The notes under the pieces were generated by a model. The model did no database searches, was not told the DNA's origin, and saw only the letters and a program-made list of their open reading frames with translations. A program made the position numbers and the translations under genes. A DNA stretch of 64,000 nucleotides from Salinihabitans flavidus (GTDB lineage Bacteria; Pseudomonadota; Alphaproteobacteria; Rhodobacterales; Rhodobacteraceae): contig NZ_FODS01000009.1 in assembly GCF_900110425.1 (NCBI RefSeq), positions 60,162 to 124,161 on the forward strand, in the 5' to 3' direction. This document shows positions 28,452 through 38,521 of this stretch, piece after piece (the stretch's first letter is position 1; every line of letters begins with the position of its first letter).

Positions 28452-28475
28452 TGCAAAATTTGATCAAATTTCGCA
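28452..28475. promoter_or_regulatory. 24-bp palindromic operator upstream of speB
   Basis: Core AAATTTGATCAAATTT is a perfect 16-base palindrome; with TGC and GCA ends the dyad reaches 24 bases with one mismatched pair. It is 16-39 bases before the speB start. A minus-strand TTGACC (28489-28494) lies 17 bases upstream of AAATTT, so the palindrome would cover the -10 region, the place for a repressor. Confidence 0.65.
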
Positions 28476-28536
28476 GAACAGGGAAAAAGGTCAACCCCTT
28501 TCACGCGCGCGCCCGACGGATAGGGGCGCCGCGCGC

Positions 28537-29697
28537 TCAGAGCGGCGCGGCCTTTTCCACCAGACGGGACAGGAACGAGGCGCCCACAGGCGCAATGGCG
28601 TCATTGAAATCATAGGCCGGATGATGAACGGTCGCGCTCTCTCCCTGACCCAGAAAGAGATAGGCGCCGGGCCGCGCGTTCAGCATGTAGGAGAAATCCT
28701 CCGCCGCCATCATCGGCCGCGTGGCATCGTCCACCCGGTCCGTGCCCACAACGTCCCGGGCCACGTCCGCGGCGAACCCGGCCTTGCCGGGATCGTTCAC
28801 CGTCGCAGGATAGCCCACCTCGTAGTCGAGCGTCGCCGTCACGCCGAAGGACGCCGCCTGCCCGTCCACGATCTCCTGCATCCGGCGCATCACCATGGCC
28901 TGCACGCCGGGATCGAAGGTGCGCACGGTGCCGCACATACGGGCTGTGTCGGGAATGATGTTGGTGGCGCTGCCGGTGGTGATCTGGGTCAGCGACAGCA
29001 CCAGACGGTCCTGCGCATCGTGGTTGCGGCTCACGATGGTCTGAAGCGCCTGCGCGATACCCACCGCCGCCATCACCGGATCGCGGGTATCATGCGGCAT
29101 CGCGCCATGTCCGCCCGCGCCCTGAATGTCGATGTAAAAGCTGTCCACCGCCGCCATCACCGGCCCCGGCGCCAGCAGCAGATGCCCCTCGGGCATGTTG
29201 GGCGCATTGTGGATGCCATAGACCTCGTCGATGCCGAACGTCTCCATCAGGCCCTCCTGCACCATGGCCTCGCCGCCCCCACCGCCTTCCTCGTCCGGCT
29301 GAAAGATGAGCACCGCGCGACCCCGGAAATTGCGCGTCTCGGCCAGATACTTCGCCGCCCCGAGAAGCATCGCGGTGTGCCCGTCATGGCCGCAGGCGTG
29401 CATCTTGCCCGGCATGGTGGACGCATACTCCGCGCCCGTGGTCTCCTCCATCAGGAGGGCGTCCATATCGGCGCGCAGGCCGATTGTCGGCCCCTCGCCC
29501 TGCCCCTCGATCACCGCGACAACGCCTGACTGCGCCCAGCCGGTGGAAATCTCGGTGATGCCGAATTCCTTCAACCGCTCCACGACAAAGCGGGCGGTCT
29601 CGTGACACTCCCGCCCCAATTCGGGGTGTGCGTGGATATGGCGGCGCCAGGTTTTTATCTCGTCGGCGAAGCCGGCGATGCGATTGATGACAGGCAT
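28537..29697 (-). CDS. M20 family amidohydrolase (aminoacylase/hippurate hydrolase type)
   Basis: 386 residues, M20D group. Metal-site motifs: MHACGHDGHTAMLLGAAKYL (about 100-119), IFQPDEEGGGGGEAMV with the catalytic glutamates, YGIHNAPNMPEG, GAGGHGAMPHDTRDPV and the last histidine in VHHPAYDFNDA. Such enzymes release amino acids from N-acyl or N-benzoyl conjugates. It follows the second M20 gene by 16 bases and is clearly its paralog (same length, same block order). Confidence 0.92.
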   Translation of the reverse strand: MPVINRIAGFADEIKTWRRHIHAHPELGRECHETARFVVERLKEFGITEISTGWAQSGVVAVIEGQGEGPTIGLRADMDALLMEETTGAEYASTMPGKMHACGHDGHTAMLLGAAKYLAETRNFRGRAVLIFQPDEEGGGGGEAMVQEGLMETFGIDEVYGIHNAPNMPEGHLLLAPGPVMAAVDSFYIDIQGAGGHGAMPHDTRDPVMAAVGIAQALQTIVSRNHDAQDRLVLSLTQITTGSATNIIPDTARMCGTVRTFDPGVQAMVMRRMQEIVDGQAASFGVTATLDYEVGYPATVNDPGKAGFAADVARDVVGTDRVDDATRPMMAAEDFSYMLNARPGAYLFLGQGESATVHHPAYDFNDAIAPVGASFLSRLVEKAAPL

Positions 29698-29713
29698 GGA
29701 TCTTCCTTTCGTG

Positions 29714-30877
29714 TCAGGCGCGGGCGTGGCGGGTCTCGATCAGCCGCGCGAAGAAGCTCGCCCCGATGGGTGCGGCAGCGTCGTTGAAATCGAATTCCGG
29801 GTGATGCGGCGAGGGTCCGATCCCCTGCCCCAGAAACAGAAACGCACCGGGCCGCGCCTCCAGCATATAGGAGAAATCCTCCGCCCCCATTTCGGGGGCC
29901 AGATCGGCGACGACCTGCTCCTCGCCCACGATCTCACGCGCGATCCCGGCGGCGGTTTCTGTCTGGGCGGCGTGGTTGACCGTGGGCGGATAGCTTCGGT
30001 TGTAATCCACCCGCGCGGTCACGCCATAGCCGGGCGCGAGCCCCGCCACGATCTCATGCAGACGCGCCTCGACCATATCCCGCACCTGCGGCGAAAAACT
30101 GCGCACCGTTCCGGCAAGATAGGCCTTCTCCGGCACGATATTGGTGGCCGATCCCGTATGCACCTGCGTGAGAGAGACGACCAGCGGCTCAAGCGGATTC
30201 ACGTTGCGCGCCGTGATCGTCTGCAAGGCGGTGCCGATCCCCAGCGCCGCCTGCACCGGATCGCGGCATTCATGCGGATAGGCGGCGTGCCCGCCCACCC
30301 CGGTCAGATGGATTTCGAAATCGTCCACCGCCGCCATGATCGGCCCGGAACAGGTGCGGAACTCTCCAAGCCGGGCGAAACTGTCGGTGTGCAGGGCATA
30401 GACCTCCTCGACCCCGAAGCGGTCCATGATCCCCTCTTCGACCATGATCCGCCCGCCACCGATGGATTCCTCGGCCGGCTGAAAGATCAGCACCGCGCGC
30501 CCTGTGAAATTGCGTGTCTCGGCCAGGTATTTCGCCGCACCCAGAAGCATCGTCGTATGCCCGTCATGACCGCAGGCATGCATCCGCCCGGGTATGGTGG
30601 AGGCCCACTCCGCCCCGGTCTCTTCCTGCATCGGCAGCGCGTCCATATCCGCGCGCAGCCCCGTCACCGGACCGGACCCGTTGCCCTCGATCACCGCGAC
30701 AACGCCGCTGGTGGCAATGCCCTCGTGGATCTCGTCCACGCCGAACGCCCGCAGCTTTTCCACGACAAAGGCCGCGGTCTCATGGCATTCAAGACTCAGT
30801 TCCGGATGCATGTGCAAATGACGGCGCCAGCCTGTCATCTCATCGGAATATGCGGCGATACGGTTGACCACGGCCAT
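29714..30877 (-). CDS. M20 family amidohydrolase, paralog of the downstream gene
   Basis: 387 residues from the ATG at 30877, which has GAGGAG upstream; the open frame extends much further but only as antisense to mazG. Shares MHACGHDGHTTMLLGAAKYL and VGGHAAYPHECRDPV with its neighbour, but differs in two active-site blocks: IFQPAEESIGGG in place of PDEEGGGGG, and YALHTDSFARLGEF in place of YGIHNAPNMPEG. That suggests a different acyl or amino acid preference. Promoter-proximal gene of the pair, divergent from mazG. Confidence 0.92.
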   Translation of the reverse strand: MAVVNRIAAYSDEMTGWRRHLHMHPELSLECHETAAFVVEKLRAFGVDEIHEGIATSGVVAVIEGNGSGPVTGLRADMDALPMQEETGAEWASTIPGRMHACGHDGHTTMLLGAAKYLAETRNFTGRAVLIFQPAEESIGGGRIMVEEGIMDRFGVEEVYALHTDSFARLGEFRTCSGPIMAAVDDFEIHLTGVGGHAAYPHECRDPVQAALGIGTALQTITARNVNPLEPLVVSLTQVHTGSATNIVPEKAYLAGTVRSFSPQVRDMVEARLHEIVAGLAPGYGVTARVDYNRSYPPTVNHAAQTETAAGIAREIVGEEQVVADLAPEMGAEDFSYMLEARPGAFLFLGQGIGPSPHHPEFDFNDAAAPIGASFFARLIETRHARA

Positions 30878-30934
30878 CTCTGGACTCCTCTGTCTTGGCC
30901 CGGCACAAACAACCGCGAAACATGAGGAAGCGCA

Positions 30935-31774
30935 ATGCCCGAAGATGCCCTGATCCACGACCGCAGCCAACCCATGCCCCGGCTTCTGGAAATCATGCGC
31001 CGCCTGCGCGAACCTGAAACCGGCTGTCCGTGGGACATCGAACAGGACTTCGCCTCCATCGCCCCCTACACCATCGAGGAAGCCTACGAAGTGGCCGACG
31101 CCATCGCGCGCGAGGACTGGGAAGAGCTGGAGGGAGAGTTGGGCGACCTGCTGCTGCAAACCGTCTATCACACCCAGATCGGCACGGAGGCCGGGCTGTT
31201 TACCTTCGATTCGGTGGCCAATGCTATTGCTGACAAGATGGTGGACCGTCACCCGCATGTCTTCGGAGACGAAAGCCGCGACAAGAGTGCCGAACAGCAG
31301 ACCCGCGACTGGGAGGCGATCAAGGCCGCCGAACGTGCGCAAAAGGCGCAGCGCGGCACGCTCGACGGGGTGGCCATCGGATTGCCGGCGCTGCTGCGGG
31401 CGGTGAAACTGCAAAAGCGGGCGGCGCGCGTCGGCTTCGATTGGCCCGATGCCTCGCATGTGCTCGACAAGATCGTGGAGGAAGCCCGGGAACTCGAAGA
31501 AGCGCGCGACCATCTCGGCCGCGACGAGATGGAGGAGGAGTTCGGAGATCTTCTTTTCGTCATGGCCAATCTCGCCCGCCATCTCGACATCGACCCCGAA
31601 TCGGCCTTGCGTGCGACCAACGCCAAGTTCACCCGCCGCTTCGAAGCAGTGGAGGCGAAGCTTGCCGCGCGCGGCAAAAAACCCGAAGAGTCGGATCTGG
31701 CGGAAATGGACACCCTCTGGAACGCGGCGAAGGACGACGAGAAGGCCACGTGCCGCGCCGCCGAAATTACCTGA
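30935..31774 (+). CDS. mazG: nucleoside triphosphate pyrophosphohydrolase MazG
   Basis: 279 residues with two MazG repeats. The first holds GCPWDIEQDFASIAPYTIEE and EELEGELGDLLLQTVYH (EExxE-type magnesium site), the second KIVEEARELEEA and EEEFGDLLFVMANLARH. Hydrolyses (d)NTPs to monophosphates and pyrophosphate in the cytoplasm, a house-cleaning role. Length is that of full two-domain MazG. Ribosome-binding site GAGG lies just before the ATG. Confidence 0.95.
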   Translation: MPEDALIHDRSQPMPRLLEIMRRLREPETGCPWDIEQDFASIAPYTIEEAYEVADAIAREDWEELEGELGDLLLQTVYHTQIGTEAGLFTFDSVANAIADKMVDRHPHVFGDESRDKSAEQQTRDWEAIKAAERAQKAQRGTLDGVAIGLPALLRAVKLQKRAARVGFDWPDASHVLDKIVEEARELEEARDHLGRDEMEEEFGDLLFVMANLARHLDIDPESALRATNAKFTRRFEAVEAKLAARGKKPEESDLAEMDTLWNAAKDDEKATCRAAEIT

Positions 31775-31790
31775 CATCTTTGTTCAGGTA

Positions 31791-31819
31791 TTGACCCGAC
31801 AAAATAAGTCGGATTAAAC
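31791..31819 (+). promoter_or_regulatory. promoter with inverted repeat in the spacer, upstream of the iron-binding protein
   Basis: TTGACC (31791-31796), 17-base spacer, TTAAAC (31814-31819). The spacer holds CCGAC-AAAATAA-GTCGG (31796-31812), a dyad that overlaps the -35 box by one base. Position suits a repressor; because the gene product looks like an Fe(III)-binding protein, an iron regulator is the natural guess. Confidence 0.5.
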
Positions 31820-31855
31820 ATTCGCATCGAAACCGCAACCGAAGCGAGTGAAAGA

Positions 31856-32869
31856 ATGTTTAACAGGATCAAACCCGCCCTCCTTGCCGCCGCCGCCACC
31901 GCCGTGGCTGCGCCCGTGCTGGCAGATGAGGTGAATGTCTATTCCTACCGTCAACCCGAACTGATCAAACCGCTGACCGATGCCTTCACCGAGCAAACGG
32001 GTATCGCGGTCAATGTCGCCCATCTCGACAAGGGTATGATCGAACGGCTCGAGGCAGAAGGCTCCCGCACCCCGGCCGATCTGGTCTTCACCGTGGACAT
32101 CTCTCGACTGGCCGCCGTTGTGAATGCGGGGCTGACTCAGTCGGTTGACAGCGACACGCTCAACGAAAACGTGCCGTCGCAGTATCGCGATCCCGATGGT
32201 CACTGGTTCGGCCTGACGACCCGCGCGCGCATCGTGTACGCCTCGAAGGAGCGTGTGGCGGAGGGCGAGCTGACGACCTATGAGGGCCTCGCAGATCCCA
32301 AGTGGGAGGGCCGCATCTGCACCCGCTCCGGCGCGCACCCCTATAACGTCGCGCTGGTGTCCGCAGTTCTGCACCACCATGGCGCCGAAGAAACGAAGGC
32401 ATGGCTCGAAGGGGTGAAATCCAACCTTGCCCGCAAGCCACAGGGCAACGACCGCGCGCAGGTCAAGGCGATCTGGGCCGGCGAATGCGATATCAGCCTC
32501 GGCAACACCTACTACATGGGCAAGATGCTCGAGAACGACGAGCAGCAGGCATGGGCAGACAGCGTGCGCATCGTCTTCCCCACCTTTGAAGACGGCGGCA
32601 CCCATGTGAACGTTTCGGGTGTGGCGATGACCAAGGCAGCCCCCAACCGCGAGAATGCCCTGAAGATGATGGAATTCCTTGCGTCCCCCGAAGCGCAGGA
32701 AATCTATGCCAGAATGAACTACGAATACCCGATCGCGCCGGGCACCGAAGCCGATGAGCTTGTGCAGGGCTGGGGCAGCTTTACCGCCGATGACGTCAAC
32801 CTTATGACGCTGGCAGAGAACCGCAGCGAGGCGCTGAAACTGGTCGAGCAGGTCGATTTCGACGGCTGA
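31856..32869 (+). CDS. periplasmic Fe(III)-type ABC transporter binding protein
   Basis: 337 residues with a signal peptide ending at VLADE (about residue 23). The mature protein opens VNVYSYRQPELIKPL, the FutA/FbpA-type start, and has the iron-ligand tyrosine pair in SLGNTYYMGKM (about residues 220-222), plus HVNVSGVAMTKAAPN and MEFLASPEAQEIY. Binds ferric iron, with or without a carbonate or citrate anion, for import. No permease or ATPase gene lies beside it; it is followed by its own terminator and typA, so it must work with components encoded elsewhere. Confidence 0.88.
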   Translation: MFNRIKPALLAAAATAVAAPVLADEVNVYSYRQPELIKPLTDAFTEQTGIAVNVAHLDKGMIERLEAEGSRTPADLVFTVDISRLAAVVNAGLTQSVDSDTLNENVPSQYRDPDGHWFGLTTRARIVYASKERVAEGELTTYEGLADPKWEGRICTRSGAHPYNVALVSAVLHHHGAEETKAWLEGVKSNLARKPQGNDRAQVKAIWAGECDISLGNTYYMGKMLENDEQQAWADSVRIVFPTFEDGGTHVNVSGVAMTKAAPNRENALKMMEFLASPEAQEIYARMNYEYPIAPGTEADELVQGWGSFTADDVNLMTLAENRSEALKLVEQVDFDG

Positions 32870-32890
32870 ACGCCTCGATACCGACAGTGG

Positions 32891-32917
32891 ACGGCGCCCC
32901 TTGTGGGCGCCGTTTCG
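32891..32917 (+). terminator. terminator after the iron-binding protein gene
   Basis: ACGGCGCCC and GGGCGCCGT arms with a five-base loop, then TTTCG; 21 bases after the stop codon. Confidence 0.7.
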
Positions 32918-33006
32918 CGTTCCGGCGGGCCTTGAAAATAAGGTCTGGTCTTTTGTAGCCTCCCGATATAGGCGAAGCTCCACGTTTCCCATCAAAGGCG
33001 GACCCT

Positions 33007-34824
33007 ATGGACCTGCGCAATATCGCAATCATCGCCCATGTCGATCACGGCAAGACCACGCTCGTGGACGAACTTCTCAAGCAATCCGGCGCGTTTCGCG
33101 TGGGCCAGGAAGTGGCCGAGCGCGCAATGGACAGCAACGATCTTGAGCGCGAGCGCGGTATCACCATCTTTGCCAAGCCCACGTCCCTCGTCTGGAAGGA
33201 CACGCGCATCAATATCGTGGATACCCCCGGCCACGCCGATTTCGGCGGTGAGGTGGAACGGATCCTGAGCATGGTCGATGGCGTGGTCCTGCTGGTCGAT
33301 GCCGCCGAAGGCCCGATGCCCCAGACCAAGTTCGTGACCTCGAAGGCGCTGGCGCTGGGTCTGCGGCCCATTGTCGTTCTCAACAAGGTGGACAAACCCT
33401 CCGCCGAACCCGATCGCGCGCTCGATGAATGTTTCGATCTCTTTGCCTCGCTCGATGCCGATGAGGATCAGCTTGATTTCCCGCATCTCTACGCATCCGG
33501 GATCAATGGCTGGGCAGATACCGAACTGGACGGGCCGCGCAAGGATCTGCACGCACTCTTCAACCTGATCGTGAACCATGTTCCGGCCCCGAAACAGATC
33601 AGGCATCAGGACGAGGATTTCCGGATGCTTGCCACCACGCTGGGCGCCGACGCCTTTGTCGGTCGCATTCTGACCGGCCGGGTGGAAAGCGGGCGACTCA
33701 AGGTCGGGCAGACGGTGCAGGCGCTCTCGCGCATCGGTCAGAAGATCGAACAGTTCCGCGTGAGCAAGATTCAGGCGTTTCGCGGCCTCGGTCAGCAGGA
33801 CATTCCAGAGGCGCTCGCCGGTGACATCGTTTCCATCGCGGGCATGTCCAAGGCCACCGTGGCCGACACGATCTGCGCGCTGGCGGTGGACACGCCGATT
33901 GACGCACAGCCCATCGACCCGCCCACGATCACCGTGACCTTCGGCATCAACGACAGCCCACTGGCGGGACGCGAAGGCAAGAAGGTGCAGTCGCGCGTGA
34001 TCCGCGAACGCCTGATGAAAGAGGCGGAATCGAACGTCGCCGTCAAGGTGGCCGACACCCCCGGCGGCGAAGCGTTCGAGGTCTCCGGCCGCGGCGAATT
34101 GCAGATGGGCGTTCTGATCGAGAACATGCGCCGCGAAGGGTTCGAACTGTCGATCTCCCGCCCGCAGGTGATCATGCGAGAGATGGACGACGAGCGGATG
34201 GAGCCGATCGAGGAAGTGACCATCGACGTCGATGACGATTACTCCGGCGCGGTGATCGAGAAGGTGACCGGCCCGCGCAAGGGCGAGCTTGTCGAGATGA
34301 AACCGGCCGGTGCGGGCAAGACGCGTATCATCGCGCATGTCCCATCGCGCGGACTGATCGGCTACCACGGCGAATTTCTGACCGATACACGCGGCACCGG
34401 CGTGCTCAACCGCGTGTTTCATGGCTGGGCGCCCTACAAGGGGGCAATCCCCGGGCGCCGCGCGGGTGTCCTCATCTCGATGGAAAATGGCGAAGCGGTC
34501 GCCTATGCGCTGTGGAATCTGGAAGAGCGTGGCCGCATGTTCATTGGCGCGCAGGAGAAGATTTATCAGGGCATGATCATCGGCGAGCATTCGCGCGAGA
34601 ATGATCTTGAGGTGAACCCACTGAAGGGCAAGAAGCTCACCAACGTCCGCGCGTCCGGCACCGATGAGGCTGTGCGCCTCACGACCCCCGTTCGCCTCAG
34701 CCTCGAAGCGGCGATCTCCTACATCAATGATGACGAACTGGTGGAAGTGACACCCAAGGCCATTCGACTGCGCAAACGTTTCCTCGACTCGAACGAACGC
34801 AAGCGCATGAACAAGACCGCCTGA
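33007..34824 (+). CDS. typA: ribosome-associated GTPase TypA/BipA
   Basis: 605 residues. GTPase motifs: G1 AHVDHGKT (residues 10-17), the effector stretch ERERGITI, G3 [12 protein letters not shown]4 NKVDKP. Domains then follow the EF-G-like order, ending in the BipA-specific C-terminal domain with NERKRMNK at the end. It is a translation-factor GTPase in ribosome assembly and stress adaptation, acting on 70S or 50S particles. AAAGGCGG precedes the ATG. Confidence 0.97.
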   Translation: MDLRNIAIIAHVDHGKTTLVDELLKQSGAFRVGQEVAERAMDSNDLERERGITIFAKPTSLVWKDTRINIVDTPGHADFGGEVERILSMVDGVVLLVDAAEGPMPQTKFVTSKALALGLRPIVVLNKVDKPSAEPDRALDECFDLFASLDADEDQLDFPHLYASGINGWADTELDGPRKDLHALFNLIVNHVPAPKQIRHQDEDFRMLATTLGADAFVGRILTGRVESGRLKVGQTVQALSRIGQKIEQFRVSKIQAFRGLGQQDIPEALAGDIVSIAGMSKATVADTICALAVDTPIDAQPIDPPTITVTFGINDSPLAGREGKKVQSRVIRERLMKEAESNVAVKVADTPGGEAFEVSGRGELQMGVLIENMRREGFELSISRPQVIMREMDDERMEPIEEVTIDVDDDYSGAVIEKVTGPRKGELVEMKPAGAGKTRIIAHVPSRGLIGYHGEFLTDTRGTGVLNRVFHGWAPYKGAIPGRRAGVLISMENGEAVAYALWNLEERGRMFIGAQEKIYQGMIIGEHSRENDLEVNPLKGKKLTNVRASGTDEAVRLTTPVRLSLEAAISYINDDELVEVTPKAIRLRKRFLDSNERKRMNKTA

Positions 34825-34830
34825 CCCTGC

Positions 34831-34848
34831 GGCGGGCACGGCCCCGCC
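34831..34848. terminator. possible hairpin between typA and the histidine phosphatase gene
   Basis: GGCGGG and CCCGCC arms with a six-base loop in the 23-base gap between convergent genes; it touches the stop codon of the phosphatase gene. No T-tract. Confidence 0.35.
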
Positions 34849-35393
34849 TAGGGATCGATCAGCACCCGTCCCGTCACGGCCAGCGCCCCATCGCGCCATC
34901 GTGTCGCAACGATCTCGCCCGAGCGTGGAAACACGCCTGTCAGTGCCGTGATATTGACCTGGTGGCTCACCAGCAAAAGGCGATGGTCGCGGTTTTGCTC
35001 GATCAGATTGAGTACCTCACGCGTCTGCGCGTCCCGTTTCGAGCGATTCCCGAAGAAGGAATTGAGCGCGGACACCTCCCGCACCGGACCAAGGTCAAGC
35101 AGGTCCGCCGTTTCCCGGCTGCGGCACCATTGGCTTGTCCAGACCGCGTCGACCTCAACCCCTCTACCCCGCAACGCCTCGCCAATCCGTCGCGCCTGCG
35201 CGCGGCCCTGTGCGTCGAGATTGCGTTGCGTGGTGCAGTCCTCGAGCCGGAAGCCCGAGGGATCGCCCGTGCCGGGCGCAAGCGCGTGGCGCATCAGCAG
35301 TATCGAGCCGGGTTGCTCGATCGCGTTCCAGTCCTGCGCCACCCCCCAGAATGGCAGGACCGACAAGAAAAACGTCACCAAAATGCGAAGCAT
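34848..35393 (-). CDS. exported histidine phosphatase family protein
   Basis: 181 residues. Signal peptide to about residue 19 (GVAQ). The branch-1 histidine phosphatase RHG motif is present as LLMRHALAP, with the second arginine in TSQWCRSRETADLL and the C-terminal histidine in LLVSHQVNI. These proteins dephosphorylate phospho-substrates by a phosphohistidine intermediate; because it is exported, a periplasmic substrate is expected, but it is not identifiable. It lies 48 bases after the DUF1330 gene in the same direction. Confidence 0.85.
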   Translation of the reverse strand: MLRILVTFFLSVLPFWGVAQDWNAIEQPGSILLMRHALAPGTGDPSGFRLEDCTTQRNLDAQGRAQARRIGEALRGRGVEVDAVWTSQWCRSRETADLLDLGPVREVSALNSFFGNRSKRDAQTREVLNLIEQNRDHRLLLVSHQVNITALTGVFPRSGEIVATRWRDGALAVTGRVLIDP

Positions 35394-35441
35394 GGCATCC
35401 TCCTTGACTGTAAGGATAGAACGCCAAGGCGCGCGGGCCAG

Positions 35442-35729
35442 CTATTCGCTGGTTTCGACGATCAGCAACTCCCGTTCGGACGCGCCGCGCGCATGGCTCA
35501 GCGCCTCTTGATACTCCGGGCTGTGATAGCAGGCTTCCGCCGCTTCGACGGAGGGAAATTTCGCCACCACATTGCGCGGCCGCTCCTTGCCTTCAAGCTG
35601 TACATAGCGTCCGCCCCGCGCGATGAACGCCCCGCCATGCTTGGCGATGGCCGGCCCCGCCAGCTTGGCGTATTTGCCATAGGCGTCCTCGTCGGTGACA
35701 GTCACATGTGCAATCCACAAAGCTGGCAT
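35442..35729 (-). CDS. DUF1330 family protein
   Basis: 95 residues, an alpha/beta dimeric-barrel (ferredoxin-like) protein. Characteristic pieces are YAKLAGPAIAKHGGAFIARGG and the C-terminal EAAEACYHSPEYQEAL. Function unknown; cytoplasmic. It starts two bases from the alaS stop, so it is probably the second gene of an alaS operon. Confidence 0.88.
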   Translation of the reverse strand: MPALWIAHVTVTDEDAYGKYAKLAGPAIAKHGGAFIARGGRYVQLEGKERPRNVVAKFPSVEAAEACYHSPEYQEALSHARGASERELLIVETSE

Positions 35730-35730
35730 T

Positions 35731-38394
35731 CTATCCTCCGATCACTGTCTCTGCCGCTTTTATCGCGGCCTCTGCATTTCCGACGTCTCTGCCGCCGCCC
35801 TGCGCCATGTCCGGGCGACCACCGCCGCCCTTGCCGCCAAGCTCCTGAACCGCCGCTTTCACCAGATCGACCGCCGATATCCGGTCCGTCAGATCGTCCG
35901 TCACACCGGCGGCCACCGCTGCCTTGCCGCCCGCATCGGCGATTAACAGCACCGCGCCGGATCCAAGCCGCTGCTTGTGCTCATCGATCAGCGACGGAAG
36001 ATCGCGTCCGGACACACCAGAAAGTACCTGCGCGGCAAAGGCGACGCCGGCGATCTGCCTCGCCTCGGATTCGGCCCCCTGTCCTGTGCCGCCCGCCATC
36101 GCCAGATCCCGGCGAAGCTGCGCCACCTCATTGGACAGCGCCTTGCGTTCGTCCAGAACAGCACGCAGCCGGTCCAGTTCCTCGCCCGGCTGCGCCTTGA
36201 GCGTCGTCGCCATCTCCTTGAGCCGTCGCGACTCACGCTCCATATGGGCATAGGCCGCCTCGCCTGTCAGCGCCTCGATCCGCCGCACCCCCGCGCTCGA
36301 CGCGCTGTCGCTGAGCAGGACGCACACTCCGATGTCGCCGGTCTGGCGCACATGCGTGCCACCGCAAAGTTCTATGGAATAGGTCGCGCCATTGCCGCCC
36401 TTGCCCGATCCCGGTTGCAGCCCCATGGACACCACGCGCACCTCGTCGCCGTACTTCTCGCCAAAGAGAGCCTGCGCTCCGATGGCCCGAGCATCGTCCG
36501 GTGTCATGATCCGCGTCTCCACAGGCGTATTCTGGCGGATATAGGCGTTCACCTCCTCTCCGATCCGATGCCATTGCGCCTCGTTCAACGGTTTGGCGTG
36601 GCTGAAATCAAATCGGAGGCGATCGGGCGCGTTCAGGCTGCCGCGCTGCGCGACATGCTCGCCCAGATGCTGCCGCAGCGCCTCATGCAAAAGATGTGTG
36701 GCCGAATGGTTGGCCCTGATCGCGGTGCGTCGTTCGTGATCGACCTCAAGCCGCGCGGAGTCTCCAACCTCGACCCGGCCCTCGATGACATCGGCGAAAT
36801 GGATGAACACCCCGGCGGATTTGCGTGTATCGGTAATGCGCGCCCGCCCGCCTTCAGTTCGAATCTCGCCGGTATCACCGACCTGACCACCTGACTCGGC
36901 GTAGAACGGTGTCTGATTGAGCGCGATCTGCACGCTCTCGCCGCTCTGTGCCGCCTTCACTTCCGCCCCGTCGCGCACCAGAGCGAGAATCTGCCCTTCC
37001 GCGGACTCCGTGTCATAACCCAGAAAATCGGTGGTCCCGTGATGCTCGGCAATGTCGAACCAGATCGCCGCATCCGCAGCTTCGCCGGACCCCGACCATG
37101 CCGCGCGCGCCTTGGCCTTTTGTTCGGCCATCGCCGCATCGAACCCTTCGGTATCGACGCAGCGCCCCTTTTCGCGCAGCGCATCCTGTGTCAGATCGAG
37201 CGGAAAGCCGTAGGTATCGTAGAGCTTGAACGCCGCCTCTCCCGGAAGCGCCACCCCGTCAGGCAGATGCGCCAACTCGTCATCGAGCAGTTTCAGCCCC
37301 CGTTCCAACGTCTGGCGGAACCGCGTTTCCTCGAGCCGGAGTGTTTCCTCGATCACCACTTGCGCCCGGCCCAGTTCGGGATAGGCCGCGCCCATCTGCC
37401 CGACCAGAGCAGGCACCAGCCGGTGCATGAGTGGATCGCGTGTTCCGAGAAGATGCGCATGGCGCATCGCGCGTCGCATGATCCGGCGAAGCACATAGCC
37501 CCGCCCGTCATTCGATGGCATCACCCCGTCCGCGATCAGGAACGACGTGGAGCGCAGGTGATCCGCGATCACCCGGTGATGTATATTCTTGGAGCCATCC
37601 GGCTCTGTCGCGCTGGCATGGGCTGACGCCTCGATCAGATTGCGCATCAGGTCGGTGTCGTAGTTGTCATGCTTGCCCTGCAACAGCGCGCCGATCCGCT
37701 CCAGCCCCATGCCCGTATCGATCGACTGCATCTCCAGCTCGGTCATGGACCCGTCTTCGAACTGCTCGTTCTGCATGAAAACGATATTCCAGATCTCGAT
37801 GAAGCGGTCCCCATCTTCCTCCGGGCTACCCGGAGGGCCGCCCCAGATATCCGGGCCGTGATCATAGAAGATCTCGGTGCACGGGCCGCAAGGGCCGGTC
37901 GGACCCATCTGCCAGAAGTTGTCGGAGGTGGCGATGCGGATGATCCGCTCGTCAGGCAAACCTGCGATTTTCTTCCATAGATCCGCCGCCTCATCATCGG
38001 TGTGGAAGACCGTGACCAGAAGCCTGTCCTTCGGAAGTCCGAATTCACTGGTCAGAAGCTCCCACGCAAACGCGATCGCCTCGGCCTTGAAATAGTCGCC
38101 AAAGGAGAAATTCCCCAGCATTTCGAAGAACGTATGGTGACGCGCGGTATAGCCCACATTGTCGAGGTCATTGTGCTTGCCGCCCGCCCGCACGCATTTC
38201 TGGGCGGTCGTCGCGCGCTTGTAGTCGCGATGTTCGACCCCGGTGAACAGGTTCTTGAACTGAACCATGCCGGAATTGGTGAACATCAGCGTCGGATCGT
38301 TTCGCGGCACCAGAGGGCTTGAGGGAACAATCTCATGCCCCTGTCTGGCGAAATAATCGAGAAAGGTTGAACGGATTTCGTTCAGGCTGGGCAT
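35731..38394 (-). CDS. alaS: alanine--tRNA ligase
   Basis: 887 residues, full length. N-terminal class II catalytic domain begins [25 protein letters not shown]; the editing domain has [12 protein letters not shown] (HxxxH) and [14 protein letters not shown] (the zinc cysteine/histidine site); the C-terminal DHHA1-like domain ends with [13 protein letters not shown]. Charges tRNA-Ala and clears mischarged Ser and Gly. It is next downstream of recA, a frequent alphaproteobacterial order. Confidence 0.98.
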   Translation of the reverse strand: MPSLNEIRSTFLDYFARQGHEIVPSSPLVPRNDPTLMFTNSGMVQFKNLFTGVEHRDYKRATTAQKCVRAGGKHNDLDNVGYTARHHTFFEMLGNFSFGDYFKAEAIAFAWELLTSEFGLPKDRLLVTVFHTDDEAADLWKKIAGLPDERIIRIATSDNFWQMGPTGPCGPCTEIFYDHGPDIWGGPPGSPEEDGDRFIEIWNIVFMQNEQFEDGSMTELEMQSIDTGMGLERIGALLQGKHDNYDTDLMRNLIEASAHASATEPDGSKNIHHRVIADHLRSTSFLIADGVMPSNDGRGYVLRRIMRRAMRHAHLLGTRDPLMHRLVPALVGQMGAAYPELGRAQVVIEETLRLEETRFRQTLERGLKLLDDELAHLPDGVALPGEAAFKLYDTYGFPLDLTQDALREKGRCVDTEGFDAAMAEQKAKARAAWSGSGEAADAAIWFDIAEHHGTTDFLGYDTESAEGQILALVRDGAEVKAAQSGESVQIALNQTPFYAESGGQVGDTGEIRTEGGRARITDTRKSAGVFIHFADVIEGRVEVGDSARLEVDHERRTAIRANHSATHLLHEALRQHLGEHVAQRGSLNAPDRLRFDFSHAKPLNEAQWHRIGEEVNAYIRQNTPVETRIMTPDDARAIGAQALFGEKYGDEVRVVSMGLQPGSGKGGNGATYSIELCGGTHVRQTGDIGVCVLLSDSASSAGVRRIEALTGEAAYAHMERESRRLKEMATTLKAQPGEELDRLRAVLDERKALSNEVAQLRRDLAMAGGTGQGAESEARQIAGVAFAAQVLSGVSGRDLPSLIDEHKQRLGSGAVLLIADAGGKAAVAAGVTDDLTDRISAVDLVKAAVQELGGKGGGGRPDMAQGGGRDVGNAEAAIKAAETVIGG

Positions 38395-38521
38395 CGGCTG
38401 GCCTCTTGATGCGGGTTGGTCCAGCCGGGTTTATCCCCCATGCGCAAAGCTGTCCACACATCAATCGGACCTGTGATGCACCGGACGCATGGGATATACG
38501 CCCGGAGCAAGAAGTCCGTGA

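Noticed and set aside
32878..32886. A further TACCGAC unit after the iron-binding protein gene
   Set aside because: A single unit without 11-base phasing or the GATTCGC end; also seen singly at 15127, 43347 and 45832, mostly inside genes.
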